From contig NZ_FNUS01000001.1 of assembly GCF_900108025.1 (NCBI RefSeq), forward strand, positions 744,001 through 808,000: a DNA stretch of 64,000 nucleotides, in the 5' to 3' direction. The stretch is from Halpernia humi. GTDB lineage: Bacteria; Bacteroidota; Bacteroidia; Flavobacteriales; Weeksellaceae. The first letter of the stretch is position 1; every line of letters starts with the position of its first letter. The notes under the pieces are model-generated. The model did no database searches and had not been told where the DNA came from. It worked only from the letters and a program-made list of their open reading frames with translations. This document shows, one piece after another, positions 62,859 through 64,000 of the stretch. Made by a program: the position numbers and the translations under genes.

Positions 62859-63626
62859 ATGAACTATCAATTTCTCAACATATCAAAGAAAAACTTTGTA
62901 AGCAGCATCACCATCAACAAACCTGAAAGTTTAAACGCTTTAAACAAAACCATAATTGAAGAACTGTCTAACGCATTTTCTGCAATTAATGAAGATAAAA
63001 CTTGTCGCGCCGTCATTTTAACGGGCGCTGGTGAAAAATCTTTTGTGGCAGGTGCAGACATAAAAGAATTTAGCGATTTCGGATCCGAAAAAGCAGAAGA
63101 TTTAGCCAGAAATGGGCAAAATAAATTATTTAATAAAATTGAAAATTTAAGCAAACCGGTTATCGCAGCAGTCAATGGTTTTGCGTTAGGCGGCGGTTTA
63201 GAATTAGCAATGTCTTGCCACATTAGATATGCGTCCGAAAACGCAAGATTGGGTTTGCCAGAAGTGACTTTAGGCTTAATTCCGGGATATGGCGGCACGC
63301 AAAGATTGCCGAAATTAGTCGGAAAAGGAATGGCAAATGAAATGATTTTTTCGGCAAAAATGATTTCTGCTCAAAAAGCGAAAGAAATTGGTTTGGTAAA
63401 TGAAGTTTTTTCTAGCGAAGAACTTTTAGATAAATGTATGGAATTAGCCAACATAATCTCCAGAAATTCCCCGCTCGCAATTGAAAAAGCCATCAAAGCG
63501 GTTAACTTATCTGACACCGCAGAAGGCTTTGAAACTGAAATAAAATCCTTCGGAGAAGTCTTTGATTTAGCAGACAAAACTGAAGGCGTCACTGCATTTT
63601 TAGAAAAAAGAAAACCCAATTTTTAA
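62859..63626 (+). CDS. Enoyl-CoA hydratase/isomerase (crotonase family)
   Basis: This 255-aa crotonase-fold protein has the oxyanion-hole blocks AGADIKEFSDF (about residues 66-76) and NGFALGGGLELAMSC (about 106-120). The general acid/base glutamates are in LGLPEVTLGLIPGYGGTQRL (about 133-152), and both are present. It would hydrate trans-2-enoyl-CoA in fatty-acid or amino-acid breakdown. Exact substrate unknown. Its TAA overlaps the ATG of the next gene (TAATG), so the two are translationally coupled, although their functions seem unrelated. Confidence 0.93.
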   Translation: MNYQFLNISKKNFVSSITINKPESLNALNKTIIEELSNAFSAINEDKTCRAVILTGAGEKSFVAGADIKEFSDFGSEKAEDLARNGQNKLFNKIENLSKPVIAAVNGFALGGGLELAMSCHIRYASENARLGLPEVTLGLIPGYGGTQRLPKLVGKGMANEMIFSAKMISAQKAKEIGLVNEVFSSEELLDKCMELANIISRNSPLAIEKAIKAVNLSDTAEGFETEIKSFGEVFDLADKTEGVTAFLEKRKPNF

Positions 63627-64000
63627 TGGCAGAAACAACAAAATTTGATATCGCCTACTTAAAAATGGCGATAGAATGGGGAAAATTGTCTTATTGCAAA
63701 CGAAAAAAAGTGGGCGCATTAATCGTGAAAGACAGAATGATAATTTCTGACGGTTACAACGGTACGCCATCTGGATTTGAAAATTGCTGCGAAGATAAAG
63801 ACGGAAATACACATTGGTATGTGCTGCATGCAGAAGCAAATGCAATTTTAAAATTGGCTTCATCCACGCAATCTGCAAAAGATAGCACGCTTTACATCAC
63901 ACTTTCACCGTGCAAACAATGCAGTAAATTAATTTTGCAAGCGGGTATTAAAAAATTAGTTTACATGGAGGATTATTCAGATTTTGATGGGATTTCATTT
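63626..64000 (+). CDS. Deoxycytidylate deaminase, N-terminal part (truncated by window edge)
   Basis: 125 codons are visible and the frame runs off the right edge. CKRKKVGALIVKDRMIISDGYNG is recognisable in its short blocks (KRKKVGALIV, DGYNGTPSGFENCCED). The zinc-binding deaminase motifs are LHAEANAI (His and catalytic Glu) and SPCKQC (two cysteines). ComEB-type dCMP deaminases convert dCMP to dUMP, the main route to dTMP. Its ATG shares bases with the enoyl-CoA hydratase stop codon. The missing C-terminus probably completes a 140-150-residue protein. Confidence 0.93.
   Translation, partial: MAETTKFDIAYLKMAIEWGKLSYCKRKKVGALIVKDRMIISDGYNGTPSGFENCCEDKDGNTHWYVLHAEANAILKLASSTQSAKDSTLYITLSPCKQCSKLILQAGIKKLVYMEDYSDFDGISF

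Overview
The window is an AT-rich chromosomal segment of a Bacteroidota bacterium. It fits a flavobacterium of the Weeksellaceae (Chryseobacterium/Kaistella/Epilithonimonas type). The reasons are promoter boxes of the form TAnnTTTG with an occasional upstream TTG, a T9SS C-terminal sorting domain, the BatB-BatC-BatD set, DUF3822 next to rsmD, a long class of IleRS, a DksA-like protein without zinc cysteines, and the usual flavobacterial intergenic repeats. Nearly everything is core chromosome. I see no prophage, integron or intact insertion sequence.

Layout. 1-8.2 kb: 5' end of an RND efflux pump, amino-acid permease, miaE, a glycosyltransferase, a PlsC-like acyltransferase, a cytoplasmic GH25-type muramidase and the muropeptide ligase Mpl. 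8.2-8.64 kb: a higher-order tandem repeat. 8.8-14.1 kb: uvrC with a secreted partner, then groES-groEL. 14.1-18.1 kb: repeats, a small FEKKY-type secreted protein, an orphan cytosine-5 DNA methyltransferase and an ABC exporter. 18.2-22 kb: an inverted-repeat element, truA, a phosphoesterase, an Smr protein, DUF3822 and rsmD. 22.2-26.6 kb: batB-batC-batD, marC and a small membrane protein. 27-31.7 kb: isochorismate synthase with a hotdog thioesterase, an acyltransferase, a possible 20-residue peptide gene with its own promoter and terminator, and a PspC/PadR pair. 32-34.8 kb: a TonB-dependent receptor broken by one missing base. 35-44.9 kb: a cysteine-synthase-like enzyme, a LolC/E-like permease divergent from a NamZ-type muramidase, three tRNAs (Ser-Pro-Arg), a lipoprotein amidase, a degenerate ureohydrolase, topA and DUF4395. 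45.2-48.7 kb: a large T9SS-secreted protein made of two copies of one module. 48.9-57.3 kb: ileS, a DksA-like factor, lspA, an MntA-HepT toxin-antitoxin pair, trpS and yjjG. 57.3-64 kb: a sigma factor with an unlisted 44-aa ORF behind it, metK with a candidate SAM-II riboswitch leader, oxyR divergent from katA, an enoyl-CoA hydratase and a truncated dCMP deaminase.

Mobile and repeat content is high for a core region. There are three copies of a 218-241 bp MITE with perfect 16-bp ends (GAGCC...GGCTC), two of them about 99% identical in opposite orientation. There are also four copies of a REP-like element (CGCTATATC...GATGCCG), two arrays built on an ACGCAATG motif, a 224-bp imperfect palindromic element, and heptamer repeats, one of them inside ileS.

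Functionally, several cell-wall genes are scattered through the window (mpl, GH25, namZ-like, amiD-like, lspA). Oxidative-stress defence (oxyR/katA), menaquinone precursor synthesis (menF/thioesterase) and translation (ileS, trpS, tRNAs, truA, miaE, rsmD) are also represented. The observations most worth checking are the metK leader riboswitch, the 20-aa peptide unit, the recurrent promoter boxes that end 5-7 nt before start codons (likely leaderless mRNAs), the MITE family and the frameshifted receptor.
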